Source: CAZPHU01 sp964586285
GTDB taxonomy: Bacteria; Fibrobacterota; Chitinivibrionia; Chitinivibrionales; CAYFVL01
Assembly: GCA_964586285.1 (NCBI GenBank)
Contig: CAZPHU010000151.1
Coordinates: 1-7,621, forward strand
Reading direction: 5' to 3'
DNA: 7,621 nucleotides
Of this stretch, positions 6,791 through 7,621 are shown piece by piece. Below the pieces are notes generated by a model, which searched no databases, was not told where the DNA came from, and was given only the letters and a program-made list of their open reading frames with translations. The stretch's first letter is position 1, and each line of letters begins with the position of its first letter. The position numbers were made by a program, and so were the translations under genes.

Positions 6791-7181
6791 AATTTGTTTT
6801 CAATCATTTTTCCTCACAATTATTTCTAAACTTTTCCTATTTTGGCGGCAATCTGTCTCATACGATCTATAACAACGGTTGTACCATCTTCAATATACCC
6901 GTATACTCCGTTCGTGTGTCAAATCATCAGATCAACGCTGTTTTGGTTGGTGATGATCCAAATGCAACTCTATTCCAACTTCCCGACGCTTTTCCAGAGG
7001 CGAATAATCGATGTTCATGCGAAAGGTCCCTTTCAACGGTATAATATTCTATGTACCTGATCAATTCGAACTCGGTGTTAAATACATCATCGCGGTTAAA
7101 ACCCGGCGTATGGAACCCGCGGTATGTAAATACACTAAGCGAAAATATCGCAGTAAGCAGCTAGACACAAATATTTATTAG
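6791..7181 (+). pseudogene. remnant of an unidentified protein gene, frameshifted
   Basis: Two open plus-strand stretches in different frames read as one protein. The first is open up to TAA 7042-7044 and includes LNFSYFGGNLSHTIYNNG, IFNIPVYSVRVSNHQINA and VLVGDDPNATLFQLPDAFPE. The second, open from about 7008 to TAG 7179-7181, continues MFMRKVPFNGIIFYVPDQFE then LGVKYIIAVKTRRMEPAV. A one-base shift at about 7003-7012 would join them. The joined peptide of about 130 residues alternates hydrophobic and polar residues like a beta-sandwich. There is no start codon or Shine-Dalgarno. The left end runs into the group II intron fragment, so the 5' part is lost. I do not recognise the family. An overlapping 72-codon frame (6842-7060) looks like its shadow. 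Confidence is moderate because the evidence is peptide texture and length of open frame only. Confidence 0.4.
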
Positions 7182-7182
7182 T

Positions 7183-7621
7183 TCATTCACCTATAATGTA
7201 CCAGCACCTTGCGTCTGATGGCGAGTAGTAAACCAGCGAGCCTGATTTTGCGGTAAACTCATTCTCTTGATTCACGGATGAGCCGAATTCATCTGTCGTT
7301 TCAACCTCATTGTCGCTTGGTTGCGTCCGAAAAAATAGTACCCCAAACAAACCCCCTCCCGGTTGATCTTTTTACCTGGGAATTTAAGCTCCCCGGCCCC
7401 CTGTTTGACTGAGTTACTTAGTAATCAGGTCTTTCCGGCCGCCGGTTTGGCCTTTTTACCCAGTGATTTAACCTCTTTGCCTTCCGTACGGCCTCGTTAC
7501 CTGGGAATTTGATCTCCTCGGCTGACGATTTGGCTTCCTCACCGTTTTTCCGTCCCAAAGTGGCTGAGGATATGACCCGGTCACCGTTTTTCCGTCCCAA
7601 AGTGGCTGAGGATATGACCCG
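7183..7621 (-). pseudogene. remnant of a heptapeptide-repeat protein, C-terminal part, entering from the right edge
   Basis: Read right to left, the frame entering at the edge encodes degenerate heptapeptides (RVISSAT, LGRKNGD, RVISSAT, LGRKNGE, EAKSSAE, EIKFPGN) until the repeat loses one base in the unit at 7477-7496. After that the heptad phase continues in another frame (EVKSLGK, KAKPAAG), meets a TGA at 7425-7427, and resumes to ELKFPGK near 7372. A second shift, near the C/G run at 7352-7360, leads into a third frame open to TGA 7183-7185. That frame is non-repetitive and protein-like: GLFGVLFFRTQPSDNEVE, NEFTAKSGSLVYYSPSDA, ending CWYIIGE. With two shifts and an internal stop, this is a decayed gene end or a badly assembled one. 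The tail could alternatively be an unrelated fragment. I do not recognise the family. Confidence 0.4.
7372..7621 (-). repeat. 21-bp tandem repeat (12 units) encoding heptapeptides; last four form a 42-bp direct repeat
   Basis: Units of 21 bp start at 7372, 7393, 7414, 7435, 7456, 7477 (20 bp only), 7497, 7518, 7539, 7560, 7581 and 7602 (cut by the window end). The 42-bp pair 7539-7580 recurs exactly from 7581 to the last base. On the minus strand each unit is one heptapeptide: position 2 is mostly small or hydrophobic (V/I/A/L/G), position 3 mostly K or R, position 6 mostly G or A, position 7 mostly E/D/N/K/T. Older units toward 7372 are diverged. The right-hand ones are identical, so duplication is recent there. 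The array continues beyond the window or is where assembly stopped. Confidence 0.85.

Noticed and set aside
6842..7060. 72-codon plus-strand frame starting with a weak initiation codon
   Set aside because: The peptide looks like random hydrophobic translation and has no Shine-Dalgarno. The overlapping frame gives a more natural protein sequence, so this is probably its shadow.

Overview
The window looks like bacterial chromosome from a Gram-negative-type organism, probably environmental or metagenomic. I cannot place it to phylum. The genes are compact, use ATG or GTG starts with recognisable Shine-Dalgarno sites, and belong to ordinary bacterial families. There are no tRNA or rRNA genes and no CRISPR array.

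Left part (1-2950). A short in-frame tail of a plus-strand gene enters from the left edge and stops at 87-89. It converges on a three-gene minus-strand cluster, read right to left: a membrane-anchored class I SAM-dependent methyltransferase (1894-2688), a DUF5672-type putative glycosyltransferase (1197-1901), and a GT2-like glycosyltransferase of the type often labelled 'HlpA' (269-1204). Adjacent genes overlap by exactly 8 nt, so this is a translationally coupled operon, most likely decorating a surface polysaccharide or glycan. A promoter-like pair lies 44-73 nt upstream of the first gene. Further upstream are two tandem 41-bp units, each centred on a 17-bp palindrome.

Middle part (2951-6412). 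A gene-poor 380-bp spacer is followed by two plus-strand genes: a RecQ-family DNA helicase (3329-5257) with a long insert between the helicase core and the zinc motif, and a family 5 glycoside hydrolase without a visible signal peptide (5363-6412). They are 105 bp apart and functionally unrelated.

Right part (6413-7621). This stretch holds no intact gene but is not empty. It contains the 5' end of a group II intron (from 6503) with no reverse transcriptase or domain V in the window. Next come two open stretches in different frames that read together as one frameshifted plus-strand gene remnant (about 6791-7181). Last is a minus-strand remnant entering from the right edge: a 21-bp tandem repeat encoding degenerate heptapeptides, then a non-repetitive C-terminal segment ending at 7183. 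This is an accessory, decaying region with mobile-element debris. Nothing here amounts to a demonstrably new system. The most unusual items are the heptapeptide-repeat remnant, the palindromic repeats upstream of the glycan operon, and the intron fragment.
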